The position numbers and the translations under genes were made by a program. Below the pieces are notes generated by a model. The model did not search any database. It had not been told where the DNA came from and saw nothing but the letters and a program-made list of their open reading frames with translations. 64,000 bases of DNA, taken from NCBI RefSeq assembly GCF_014647975.1, contig NZ_BMQF01000004.1, forward strand, positions 434,001 through 498,000, written 5' to 3'. Position 1 is the stretch's first letter, and each line of letters opens with the position of its first letter. Shown in pieces: positions 35,556-43,297 of the stretch. The DNA comes from Streptomyces fumigatiscleroticus. Lineage in GTDB: Bacteria > Actinomycetota > Actinomycetes > Streptomycetales > Streptomycetaceae.

Positions 35556-36502
35556 CGGGTCACCTCCTTCAGCAACCGCTCCCAGTCGTCCAGGAAGCGG
35601 GACAGCCCGTAGCGGGCGAGGGCGGCCGCACGGGCCCCCTCGCCGACCGTGCGCGCGTGCAGCGGATCGGCCAGGAAGTCCCGTACGGCATCGGTCAGTA
35701 CGTCGATGCGGTTGGAGACCACCCCGGCGCCGGGGGGCACCGCCTCGGTCACCTCCGTGGTGGCCAGCGCGACCACGGGCATGCCCAGGTGCATGGCCTC
35801 CAGCAGGGACAGGCCGAGGGAGGTCCAGCGCACGGGGTGGACGTACACACGCCGTCGCGCCAGCTCCGCGTGGAGGTCGCTCTGGACGAGCTCGTGGGAG
35901 CGGCACCGGTCGGGGGGCACGCCGATGTGGCCGGCGAGGTCCTGCGTGCCCATGCCGAACACGTCGAGCGGGGCGGCGTGGGCGAACTCGGGCAGCAGGT
36001 CGGTGCCGGTGGTACGGCCGCGCCGTACGGGCTCGTTGACCACGACGGCGGCGTGCGGCAGTTCGCCGGTCCAGCGGTGGCCGGGGTCGACGATGCCGTG
36101 TTCGATGACGGTGCTGGGAGTGGGACCGGCGTCCCACATCAGACGGTTGAAGTGGGTGACGTGGACGAGGGTGACGCCGGGGATGCCGGCGGCCGGGTGG
36201 CGGGTGTCGGGCACGTCGCCGTGCGGGGCGTTGTGCTCCAGGTAGACGAGTGGCGGGCGGCGGCCCAGCCACTGGTCGACCAGGGCGAGTTCGTGCGGGC
36301 GCTGGAGGACGACGAGGTCGATGTCCTGCTCGCGCAGCTTTTCCGGCTCCACCTCGACGACGGAGCCGGGCCAGTCCCAGGTGCGGGCGCGGCCGAGGCC
36401 GTCGGGTCCGCGGTCCGGGGTGACGGGGACGAGATAGGTGTGCGGGCCCTGTACGAAGGCCGTGGTCCACGACCCGTGCACATGCCAGATGAGGATCCTC
36501 AT
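35552..36502 (-). CDS. Glycosyltransferase family 4-like
   Basis: The 316-residue GT-B protein is shorter than usual for GT4 and has a reduced N-terminal domain: ILIWHVHGSWTTAFVQG, then VVLQRPHELALVDQWLG, and LVYLEHNAPHGDVP. The C-terminal half has SLGLSLLEAMHLGMPVVAL, the usual donor-site Glu region. It overlaps the GT9 gene upstream and the GT4 gene downstream by four bases each. Donor and acceptor are unknown. Confidence 0.85.
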   Translation of the reverse strand: MRILIWHVHGSWTTAFVQGPHTYLVPVTPDRGPDGLGRARTWDWPGSVVEVEPEKLREQDIDLVVLQRPHELALVDQWLGRRPPLVYLEHNAPHGDVPDTRHPAAGIPGVTLVHVTHFNRLMWDAGPTPSTVIEHGIVDPGHRWTGELPHAAVVVNEPVRRGRTTGTDLLPEFAHAAPLDVFGMGTQDLAGHIGVPPDRCRSHELVQSDLHAELARRRVYVHPVRWTSLGLSLLEAMHLGMPVVALATTEVTEAVPPGAGVVSNRIDVLTDAVRDFLADPLHARTVGEGARAAALARYGLSRFLDDWERLLKEVTR

Positions 36503-37488
36503 GTCTCCCCCACGAGTTTCTCGACGGCGGCGGCCACATCGGTGGCGGTGACGGTGTTCAGGCACGGATGGCCGGGGACCGGGCACTGGCGGGCCCGGCT
36601 GTCCGCGCACGGGGCGTCCTGGTCGCCGAGCAGGACGTAGGGGACGCCGTAGGGACGCCAGCGTTCGGCGGGCACGACCGGCGCGAAGAGGGAGACGACG
36701 GGGGTGCCGACGGCGGCGGCGAGATGGGCGGGGGCGGTGTTGCCGGTGACGACGGCACCGGCGCCCGCGAGGACGCCGGAGAGCTCCGGGGCCCGGGTGC
36801 GGCCGCCGAGGTCGACGCCGTGCCGCCCGGCGACGAAGGCGGTCAGCTCGCGTTCGTCCGGGCCGCCGGTGACGAGCACCCGGTGTCCGGCTGCGGCCAG
36901 TTCGCGTACCGCCTCGGCGCTGCGCTCGGCACTCCAGGCGCGGGCGGGGACGCTGGCGCCGGGGTGCAGCACGACATACGGCTCCGGGCCGGTCAGCGCG
37001 GTGACCGGGGGCGGGTCCAGGACGCGCAGCCGTCCGTCGTCGGGCCGGGGGAAGCCCGCGGCCTCGGCGAGGTCGAGGGCGGCTTCGGCCTCGTGGGCGT
37101 GCGGGGCGCGGTGGTGGCGCAGATCGAGCAGGGAGCCGGGGTAGTCCTCGCTGTCCGCGGCGATGCAGCCGACGCCGGCCAGCCGCAGCAGCAGCGCGGT
37201 GGGCAGCGGGGACTGGTGGAAGGAGGTCAGGATCAGCGCGGTGTCGGCGTCGATGGTGTCGGCCAGCCGTTCGATCTCCGCGCGGTCGACGGGCGGTGGC
37301 CGGAAGCCGCCCCAGGGGGCGTCCCAGACCAGGACGTCGTCGACGCCGGGCAGCAGCCGCGCGGCCGGTGCGCCGCGTGGCCCGCACAGCAGGGTGACGT
37401 GGTCGGCGCGGGCGGCGACGGCGCGGACGGCGGGCCCGGCGAGCAGGACGTCGCCGAAGCTGTCGAGCCGGGTGAGGAGTGCTCTCAT
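36499..37488 (-). CDS. Glycosyltransferase family 9 (heptosyltransferase-like)
   Basis: The 329-residue protein is a standard-length GT9: ALLTRLDSFGDVLLAGPAVR at the N-terminus, YVVLHPGASVPARAW, and VVTGNTAPAHLAAAVGTPVV. It is the normal-length counterpart of the repeat-extended GT9 in this operon; two such enzymes suggest at least two heptose-type additions. Four cysteines near the end (DAPCADSRARQCPVPGHPC) form a cluster that is usual in this GT9 branch. It overlaps gmhB by four bases. Confidence 0.9.
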   Translation of the reverse strand: MRALLTRLDSFGDVLLAGPAVRAVAARADHVTLLCGPRGAPAARLLPGVDDVLVWDAPWGGFRPPPVDRAEIERLADTIDADTALILTSFHQSPLPTALLLRLAGVGCIAADSEDYPGSLLDLRHHRAPHAHEAEAALDLAEAAGFPRPDDGRLRVLDPPPVTALTGPEPYVVLHPGASVPARAWSAERSAEAVRELAAAGHRVLVTGGPDERELTAFVAGRHGVDLGGRTRAPELSGVLAGAGAVVTGNTAPAHLAAAVGTPVVSLFAPVVPAERWRPYGVPYVLLGDQDAPCADSRARQCPVPGHPCLNTVTATDVAAAVEKLVGET

Positions 37489-38075
37489 CGCGCCCTCCCG
37501 CTGGTGTCGTAGGCGGCTTCGATGGGGCGTTCGTCGGCCAGGACCCGGCCCCGGGGCGGTCCGTTCAGCACCGCGCGTACGGCGGTCAGGAGGTTGGGGG
37601 CGACATGGTCGGCGGCCGCCGTCTCCTCGGGCCGGGTGACGGGGGTGGGCACGAGGATGCCGTGGGCGCCGGCCCGGCGGGCGGCCTCCATGTCGGCGCC
37701 GATGTCGCCGATCAGGACGGAGTCCGCGGGGTCGGCGCCGAGCCGTCCGGCCGCCCACAGCACCATGCCGGGCGCGGGTTTGCGGCAGCGGCAGCCGTCG
37801 TCGGGGCCGTGCGGGCACACGGCCCATACGTCGAAGGGGCCGAGCAGTTCGTCGACGCGCCGGTTGACGGCACGGACGTCGGCGTCGGCGAGCAGGCCGC
37901 GGGCGACGCCGGACTGGTTGGTGACGACGCCGGTGCGGATGCCGTGCGCGCGCAGCAGGGCGACCGCCTCGCGGGCGCCGTCGACGGGCCGCACCAGGCG
38001 GGGGTCCCCGTTGTAGGGGACGTCGTGGACCAGGGTGCCGTCCCGGTCGAACAGGACGGCCTCGACCGGGCTCAT
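37485..38075 (-). CDS. gmhB: D-glycero-D-manno-heptose 1,7-bisphosphate 7-phosphatase
   Basis: The 196-residue HAD phosphatase removes the 7-phosphate between the two HldE reactions. Seen: FDRDGTLVHDVPYNGDP (DxD nucleophile), VVTNQSGVARGL, the zinc loop CPHGPDDGCRCRKP, and LIGDIGADMEAARRAGA. All catalytic residues are present. With gmhA and hldE it completes a route from sedoheptulose 7-phosphate to ADP-D-glycero-heptose. It overlaps the genes on both sides by four bases. Confidence 0.92.
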   Translation of the reverse strand: MSPVEAVLFDRDGTLVHDVPYNGDPRLVRPVDGAREAVALLRAHGIRTGVVTNQSGVARGLLADADVRAVNRRVDELLGPFDVWAVCPHGPDDGCRCRKPAPGMVLWAAGRLGADPADSVLIGDIGADMEAARRAGAHGILVPTPVTRPEETAAADHVAPNLLTAVRAVLNGPPRGRVLADERPIEAAYDTSGRAR

Positions 38076-39076
38076 GCGGCCACCTCCCGCCAGGCGGGGG
38101 CGGAGCGGTGCCGCCACTCGCCGCCGAGCCGGTGCCAGACCGCGGCGGGCGGGATGAGCACGCTGGTGGCGAGCATGGTCGTCACCTCGTCGCGGGTGCG
38201 CGGCCCGGGGGCGATCCGGGCCCAGGCGAACTCGGCGGTCCCGGCCGCCCAGCCGAGCGCCGCCGCGGCGGCGGCCCGCGGGTGGCCGGTGGCGGCCAGG
38301 CCGCACGCGGCGAGACCGGCGGCGGTGACGGCGGCGTGGCGGCGGATCCGGCCGCGGGGCGCCGCCGCCTTCCGCCACCAGTCGCGCCCGTGCAGACGCC
38401 GCATCAGGGCGTCGTCGGCGTTGCCGCGCTGCTGTCTCAGGGAGATCCAGCGGGGGGCGGGGCGCACCGGGTGGCGGGTGGTGCGCCGGCCCCGCCGGAC
38501 GCGCCACCCGGCGTCCAGGACCCGCAGCGCGAGGTCGGCGTCCTCGCGGAAGGCGCGCGGGAAGCGTTCGTCGAAGCCGCCGACGTGGGCGAGGGCGTCG
38601 GTGCGGTAGGCCATGTCGGCGGTGATCCAGTGGGCCGTCGCCAGGCCGGCGGTGCCGCGCTCCCAGTCGGTGGGGCGGCGCTCGCCGGGCAGCGGCACGG
38701 CGATCACGCCCTGCACGGCGCCGGTGTCGGGCGGCGCCTCGGTGAGGTCCTGCACCAGCTGGTCGCACCAGTGCGGGCCGACCTGGACGTCGTCGTCGAG
38801 GAAGACGGCCCAGGGCGCGGTGACCGCGCGCCAGCCGGTGTTGCGGGCGGCGGCCGGTCCGCGTCCGCCGCCGCGCAGCACGACGGTGCGCTCGCGCAGG
38901 TCGCCGAGGACGCTCAGCGGGTGCTCCAGCGCGTCGGTGTCCGCGTCGGGGCCGGGCCGGTCGTCGACGAGGACGATCTCGTCGGGCCGGGGTCCGTGCG
39001 CGGCGGTGAGCGCGGCGAGGCAGTCGGCGAGCGTGTCGCGGACGAGGGTGGGGATCACGACGGCGTAACCGGTCAT
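38072..39076 (-). CDS. Glycosyltransferase family 2 with hydrophobic C-terminal region
   Basis: The 334-residue GT-A protein shows YAVVIPTLVRDTLADCL, EIVLVDDRPGPD, and AVFLDDDVQVGPHW (metal-binding acids), followed by DERFPRAFREDADLALRVL with the likely base. About residues 240-310 are Ala-rich with hydrophobic stretches and might associate with the membrane. It overlaps the carbamoyltransferase stop and gmhB start as ATGA. Donor unknown. Confidence 0.87.
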   Translation of the reverse strand: MTGYAVVIPTLVRDTLADCLAALTAAHGPRPDEIVLVDDRPGPDADTDALEHPLSVLGDLRERTVVLRGGGRGPAAARNTGWRAVTAPWAVFLDDDVQVGPHWCDQLVQDLTEAPPDTGAVQGVIAVPLPGERRPTDWERGTAGLATAHWITADMAYRTDALAHVGGFDERFPRAFREDADLALRVLDAGWRVRRGRRTTRHPVRPAPRWISLRQQRGNADDALMRRLHGRDWWRKAAAPRGRIRRHAAVTAAGLAACGLAATGHPRAAAAAALGWAAGTAEFAWARIAPGPRTRDEVTTMLATSVLIPPAAVWHRLGGEWRHRSAPAWREVAA

Positions 39077-40707
39077 GCGTAGGCCTTCCCACGGCGCACC
39101 GCGTACGGGCCGATGGCCAGCAGGTCCACGGGCGCGGAGCCGAAGCACTCCAGGGCGTCGCGCGGGTCGTCGACCATGGGCCGCCCGGCGGTGTTGAGGC
39201 TGGTGTTGACCACCACCGGCAGTCCGGTGCGCCGTTCGAAGGCGCCGAGCATCCGGGCGACGAGCGGTTCGCGGCGTTCCTCGACGGTCTGGATGCGGGC
39301 GGTGCCGTCCACGTGGACGACGGCCGGGATCCGGTCCCGCCACTCCTCGGCGACGTCGTGCACGAAGAGCATGTACGGGCTGGGCATCGGCCCGTCGAAG
39401 ATCTCGGCGGCGCGGTCGGCGAGGACCATGGGGGCGACCGGCCGGAACTCCTCGCGGCCCTTGACGTTGTTGAGCCGCTCCAGGTTCTCGGCCCGGCCGG
39501 GGTGGGCGAGCAGGGAGCGGTGCCCGAGGGCGCGCGGCCCGTACTCGCTGCGGCCCTGGAACCAGGCGACGACGCCGTCCCGCGCGAGTGTCTCGGCGAC
39601 GGCCTCGGCGATGTCGTCGGGCCGGTCGTAGGGGACGCCGGCCCGGTCGAGCCAGTCGCGCAGTTCCGCCTCGTCCCAGCCGCGTCCGAGGTCGGCGCCG
39701 GGCATGGGCTGCGGGGTCTCGGCCTGTCCGACGACGTGGAGGGCGGCGCCGAGGGCCGTGCCGGCGTCTCCGGCGGCGGGCTGCACCCACACGTGCCGGT
39801 ACGGGCCGCGCGCGGCGATCGCCGAGTTGGCGACGCAGTTGAGGGCGACGCCGCCCGCCATGGTCAGGGCCTCGCCGCCGGCCTCGCGGTGCAGCCAGTG
39901 GACGAGGTCGAGGAGGGTCTCCTCCAGTACGGCCTGGGCGCTCGCGGCGAGGTCGGCGTGGACCCGGGTCCAGGGTTCGTCCTTGGCGCGGGGCGGGGCG
40001 AGGGCGGCCCAGTCGACGCCGTGGGCGGCGAAGCCCCCGTCGCCCGTGGCGTGGACGTACTCGCGCAGCCGTTCCAGGTGGCGGGGTGTGCCGTAGGAGG
40101 CGAGGGCCATGACCTTGTACTCGTCGCTGCTGCGCAGGAAGCCCAGGTGCTCGGTCAGTTCCTCGTAGACCAGGCCGAGGGAGTGCGGCAGGGCCTGGGT
40201 GGCCAGGGTGTCGAGCTTGCCGTCGCGGTAGCGGCCGGCCAGGTGGGAGGCGGCCTCGCCGCGCCCGTCCAGCACCAGCACGTCGTTGTCGGGGTGCGGG
40301 GAGGCGGGCCCGGCGGAGGCGGCGTGCGCCACGTGGTGCGGAACGAAGACCACCTGGTCGGGGTCGAGGCCGGGCAGCGCCTCGGCGAGGAACTCGGGGG
40401 CGCGGCGGGCGTACTCCAGGCGCAGCGGGTCCCAGGGGTCGTTCAGGCCCATGTCGCGGGCGGGCCGGGCGAGCTTGGGATCGAAGGAGTAGGCGACCGC
40501 GTCCAGCTCCTGAGGCCGGACACCGGCGTACTCCAGACACCAGCGCGCGGAGAGCTCCGGCACCTCCCAGGCGGAGAAGGGCACCGGGCGCTTGCCGTGC
40601 TTGCGGCGGCTGAAGCGCTCCTCCTCGGCGGCCGCGACGGTCCGGCCGTCGACGACGAGAGCCGCGGCGGGGTCGTGGAACAGGGCGTTGATACCGAGGA
40701 TGCGCAT
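39073..40707 (-). CDS. Carbamoyltransferase (NodU/CmcH/TobZ type)
   Basis: The 544-residue enzyme transfers a carbamoyl group from carbamoyl phosphate, through carbamoyl-adenylate, to a hydroxyl. Motifs: N-terminal LGINALFHDPAAALV, iron/metal-type histidines in VPHHVAHAASAG, and the C-terminal QGRSEYGPRALGHRSLL with VNTSLNTAGRPMV. In this setting the acceptor is probably a sugar of the glycan; heptose carbamoylation is known in other organisms, but the acceptor here is inference. It is the second gene of the cluster, separated from the SDR by 148 bases that hold promoter-like DNA, and it leads the tightly overlapping operon. Confidence 0.92.
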   Translation of the reverse strand: MRILGINALFHDPAAALVVDGRTVAAAEEERFSRRKHGKRPVPFSAWEVPELSARWCLEYAGVRPQELDAVAYSFDPKLARPARDMGLNDPWDPLRLEYARRAPEFLAEALPGLDPDQVVFVPHHVAHAASAGPASPHPDNDVLVLDGRGEAASHLAGRYRDGKLDTLATQALPHSLGLVYEELTEHLGFLRSSDEYKVMALASYGTPRHLERLREYVHATGDGGFAAHGVDWAALAPPRAKDEPWTRVHADLAASAQAVLEETLLDLVHWLHREAGGEALTMAGGVALNCVANSAIAARGPYRHVWVQPAAGDAGTALGAALHVVGQAETPQPMPGADLGRGWDEAELRDWLDRAGVPYDRPDDIAEAVAETLARDGVVAWFQGRSEYGPRALGHRSLLAHPGRAENLERLNNVKGREEFRPVAPMVLADRAAEIFDGPMPSPYMLFVHDVAEEWRDRIPAVVHVDGTARIQTVEERREPLVARMLGAFERRTGLPVVVNTSLNTAGRPMVDDPRDALECFGSAPVDLLAIGPYAVRRGKAYA

Positions 40708-40855
40708 GAGGAGTGCTCCGTCCCGGGCTGCGGATGGGGTCCTTCCGGGTTCAGCGGGTGCCGCACTGCGGCTGTCTCAAACACTTGGAGACAACTCGCC
40801 CCGCCGAAGCATAATTTTTCACCGTAGGTGACCACGGAATCGCCGGTCGATGGCT
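40708..40855 (-). promoter_or_regulatory. Probable promoter and operator of the glycan operon
   Basis: In this 148-base gap an AT-rich patch (ATAATTTTTC at about 40811-40820, rare in this genome) is followed on the minus strand by an inverted repeat, TGTCTC (40773-40778) and GAGACA (40788-40793) around nine bases. It is the only wide gap in the cluster apart from its left end, so the eleven-gene run probably starts here. Exact -10 and -35 elements are uncertain. Confidence 0.5.
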
Positions 40856-41818
40856 TCAGGCGGCGACGGAATGGGCGAACCAGCCGATGGTCCGCTCCAG
40901 CCCTTCGCTCCAGCCGGTGCGCGGCTGCCAGCCGAGCCGCTCGCGGGCCAGCGTCGTGTCGGGCCGGCGCCGGGCGGGGTCGTCGACGGGGCGCTCGACG
41001 AACCGGATCCGGGAGCCGGAGCCGGTCAGCTCGACGATGCGCCGGGCCAGCTCCAGCATGGTGATCTCCTCGCCGCCGCCGATGTTGACGGGCCCGGTCT
41101 CCCGGGACGCGGCCAGGGCGAGGACACCGTCGACGGTGTCGTCGACGTAGCACAGCGAGCGGGTCTGGCCGCCGTCGCCGGCGACGGTGAGGGGCATGCC
41201 GTCCAGCGCCTGCGCGATGAAGGTGGGCACGGCGCGGCCGTCGCCGGTGCGCATACGGGGCCCGTAGGTGTTGAAGATGCGGACGATGGCGGTGTCGGTG
41301 CCGTGCACCTGGCGGTGGGCGGTGACCAGGGCCTCGGCGAAGCGCTTGGACTCGTCGTAGACGCTGCGCGGGCCGACCGGGTTGACGTTGCCCCAGTAGC
41401 TCTCGCGCTGCGGGTGCTCCAGCGGGTCTCCGTACACCTCGGAGGTGGAGGCGAGGACGAGGCGGGCGCCGTCGGCGCGGGCGCGCTCCAGCGCGTTGCG
41501 GGTGCCGGCGCTGCCGACGTCGAGGGTCTCCAGCGGCAGCCGGAGATAGTCGGCGGGCGAGGCCGGGCAGGCGAAGTGCAGGACCAGGTCGAACTCGCCC
41601 GGGAGATTGCGCAGGGCGAGGGGGTCGGTGGCGTCGGCCCGCACGAAGCGGAAGCCGCGCCGCTGCTCCAGCTCCGTCACATTGCTCCGGGAGCCGGTGG
41701 CCAGGTTGTCGAGGCACACGACGTCGGTGCCGGCGTCGAGCAGCCGGCCGCACAGATGGGAGCCCACGAATCCGGCTCCGCCGGTCACCAGGGCCCGGCG
41801 CCAGGTGTGTCCGCTCAT
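40856..41818 (-). CDS. UDP-glucuronate decarboxylase-like SDR (UDP-xylose synthase type)
   Basis: The 320-residue extended SDR has VTGGAGFVGSHLCGRLL (NAD site), HFACPASPADYLRLP, LASTSEVYGDP, YDESKRFAEALV with the catalytic Tyr and Lys, and RIFNTYGPRM. This order is the signature of UDP-glucuronate decarboxylases, which make UDP-xylose; dTDP-sugar dehydratases and HldD are alternatives but lack the CPASP segment. GAGGAG precedes the ATG at 41818. It is the first gene of the cluster and is divergent from the deacetylase gene. Confidence 0.85.
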   Translation of the reverse strand: MSGHTWRRALVTGGAGFVGSHLCGRLLDAGTDVVCLDNLATGSRSNVTELEQRRGFRFVRADATDPLALRNLPGEFDLVLHFACPASPADYLRLPLETLDVGSAGTRNALERARADGARLVLASTSEVYGDPLEHPQRESYWGNVNPVGPRSVYDESKRFAEALVTAHRQVHGTDTAIVRIFNTYGPRMRTGDGRAVPTFIAQALDGMPLTVAGDGGQTRSLCYVDDTVDGVLALAASRETGPVNIGGGEEITMLELARRIVELTGSGSRIRFVERPVDDPARRRPDTTLARERLGWQPRTGWSEGLERTIGWFAHSVAA

Positions 41819-41907
41819 GGAATTCTCCTCACGGTCGCGTTCTCCTGCGTGTCCGCGAGTAACCAAGTGAGTGCCCCGCCTACCTCGAACCGGAGTTCGA
41901 CACTCCG

Positions 41908-41939
41908 CTATACACTGCGGGTATACACGGCATGTATAG
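41908..41939. promoter_or_regulatory. Symmetrical TATAC-element promoter/operator of the deacetylase gene
   Basis: CTATACA (41908-41914) and TGTATAG (41933-41939) are complementary and centred exactly on the palindrome GTATAC (41921-41926), and TATACAC is directly repeated 13 bases apart. TATAGT (41935-41940) lies six bases before the ATG at 41947, so the mRNA may be leaderless. It lies between the deacetylase and the SDR genes. Confidence 0.5.
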
Positions 41940-41946
41940 TCCCGGC

Positions 41947-42738
41947 ATGCCTTCTCTGACCAGGAAGACGAAAAGAACGGGGAACGGGTTGCGTGCCGCC
42001 GCGCTGTCGGTGGCGGCCGCCTTACTGGCGCTCGCCCTGACCGGGTGCACGACGCTGCGCACCACCGCCCCCAGCGCGGCCCGCGCCCACGCCGCGGCGG
42101 ATGCCGGGACCGCCCGCTTCGGCACCGTGGACTGCCGCGAGGCCAAGTGCATAGCGCTCACCTTCGACGCGGGACCGAGCGAGCACTCCGCCCGGCTGCT
42201 CGACATCCTCGAGGAGAAGAAGGTCCCGGCGACCTTCTTCCTGCTGGGCAAGCGGCACATCGAGAAATACCCGGAGCTGGTCCGGCGCATGGCGGACGAG
42301 GGCCACGAGGTGGCCAGCCACACCTGGGACCACAAGATCCTGACGAGCCTCGGCGCCGAGGAGATACGCGAGGAGCTGGAGCGCCCGAACAAGGAGATAG
42401 AGCGCCTCACCGGCCACCGCCCCACGCTCATGCGCCCGCCCCAGGGCCGGACCGACGACACCGTGCACGCCGTCTGCCGTGAACTGGGCATGGCGGAGGT
42501 GCTGTGGTCCGTGACCGCCAAGGACTACAAAACGACCGACCCGGACCTGATCACCCGCCGCGTCCTGGACCAGGCCTCCCGGGACGGCATCATCCTGCTG
42601 CACGACCTCTACGACGGGACCGTGCCGGCCGTGCCCGGGATCATCGACGCGCTGAAGCGGCGCGGCTATGTGTTCGTGACCGTCCCGCAGCTGCTGGCGC
42701 CGGGGAAGGCGGAGCCCGGGCGGGTGTACCGGCCGTGA
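41947..42738 (+). CDS. NodB-type polysaccharide deacetylase lipoprotein (CE4)
   Basis: The 263-residue lipoprotein has a basic start, a hydrophobic helix and a lipobox (LALTGC near residue 34), so it should be anchored outside the membrane. Motifs of carbohydrate esterase family 4 are present: ALTFDAGPS (motif 1, with the second Asp replaced by Ala), SHTWDH (metal His pair), RPPQGRTD, and IILLHDLYD. It probably removes N-acetyl groups from peptidoglycan or another surface glycan. The start at 41947 is preferred over 41932, which lies inside the promoter repeats. Its position beside the glycan cluster may mean a shared target. Confidence 0.9.
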   Translation: MPSLTRKTKRTGNGLRAAALSVAAALLALALTGCTTLRTTAPSAARAHAAADAGTARFGTVDCREAKCIALTFDAGPSEHSARLLDILEEKKVPATFFLLGKRHIEKYPELVRRMADEGHEVASHTWDHKILTSLGAEEIREELERPNKEIERLTGHRPTLMRPPQGRTDDTVHAVCRELGMAEVLWSVTAKDYKTTDPDLITRRVLDQASRDGIILLHDLYDGTVPAVPGIIDALKRRGYVFVTVPQLLAPGKAEPGRVYRP

Positions 42739-42826
42739 CAAGGCCGCTCAGGGCGGCGGTCACCCCCTACGGTGACCCTCACCGCGAAGTCGCTGCCGGG
42801 CGGGCCCGGTTGCCTAGGATCCTGCC

Positions 42827-43267
42827 GTGGTCACCTTCTCCCTCGAACGTACGGCTCCGCTCTCCCCGGACGAGGCGTGGCGCCGGCTGACCGAGTGGCC
42901 CCGTCACGGCAGGGTCGTGCCGCTGACCCGGGTCACCGTGGTCACGGATCCGCCGACCCGCCGGGGCACGCTGTTCGTGGCCCGTTCCGGCCTCGGCCCG
43001 CTCGTCTTCGACGACGTGATGGAGGTGACCGTCTGGCGCCCGCCGCGGGACGGGGTGCCGGGACTGTGCCGCCTGGACAAGCGCGGCCGGGTGATCAGGG
43101 GCTGGGCGGAGATCGAGGTGCGGCCCGGACCGGGCGGCCGGGCCCGGGTGGTCTGGCGCGAGGAGCTGCGGGTGCGGCTGGTGCCGGCGCTCTTCGACGG
43201 CCTGGTGCGGCGGGCGGCCCGCTCCGTGTTCGGGCGGGCGGTCAACCAGCTGCTCAGAACGGCGTGA
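42827..43267 (+). CDS. SRPBCC-family protein
   Basis: The 146-residue product has the helix-grip (START/Bet v 1-like) layout: VTFSLERTAPLSPDEAWRRL with the first long strand, DVMEVTVWRPP and LCRLDKRGRV strands, and a long C-terminal helix (LFDGLVRRAARSVFGRAVN). Such proteins bind hydrophobic ligands in a cavity; this one has no evident catalytic residues. GTG at 42827 is the start by homology of the first strand, with a weak ribosome site. It is convergent with the xdhC-like gene. Confidence 0.75.
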   Translation: MVTFSLERTAPLSPDEAWRRLTEWPRHGRVVPLTRVTVVTDPPTRRGTLFVARSGLGPLVFDDVMEVTVWRPPRDGVPGLCRLDKRGRVIRGWAEIEVRPGPGGRARVVWREELRVRLVPALFDGLVRRAARSVFGRAVNQLLRTA

Positions 43268-43297
43268 CGGGCACTGCGGCGGGAACCGCTCCGCTCC

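Noticed and set aside
28891..41818. LPS core locus of a Gram-negative contaminant
   Set aside because: GC content, codon use and the flanking Streptomyces-type genes are continuous through the cluster.
40856..41818. HldD (ADP-heptose 6-epimerase)
   Set aside because: The CPASP segment and RIFNTYGPRM order match UDP-glucuronate decarboxylases better.
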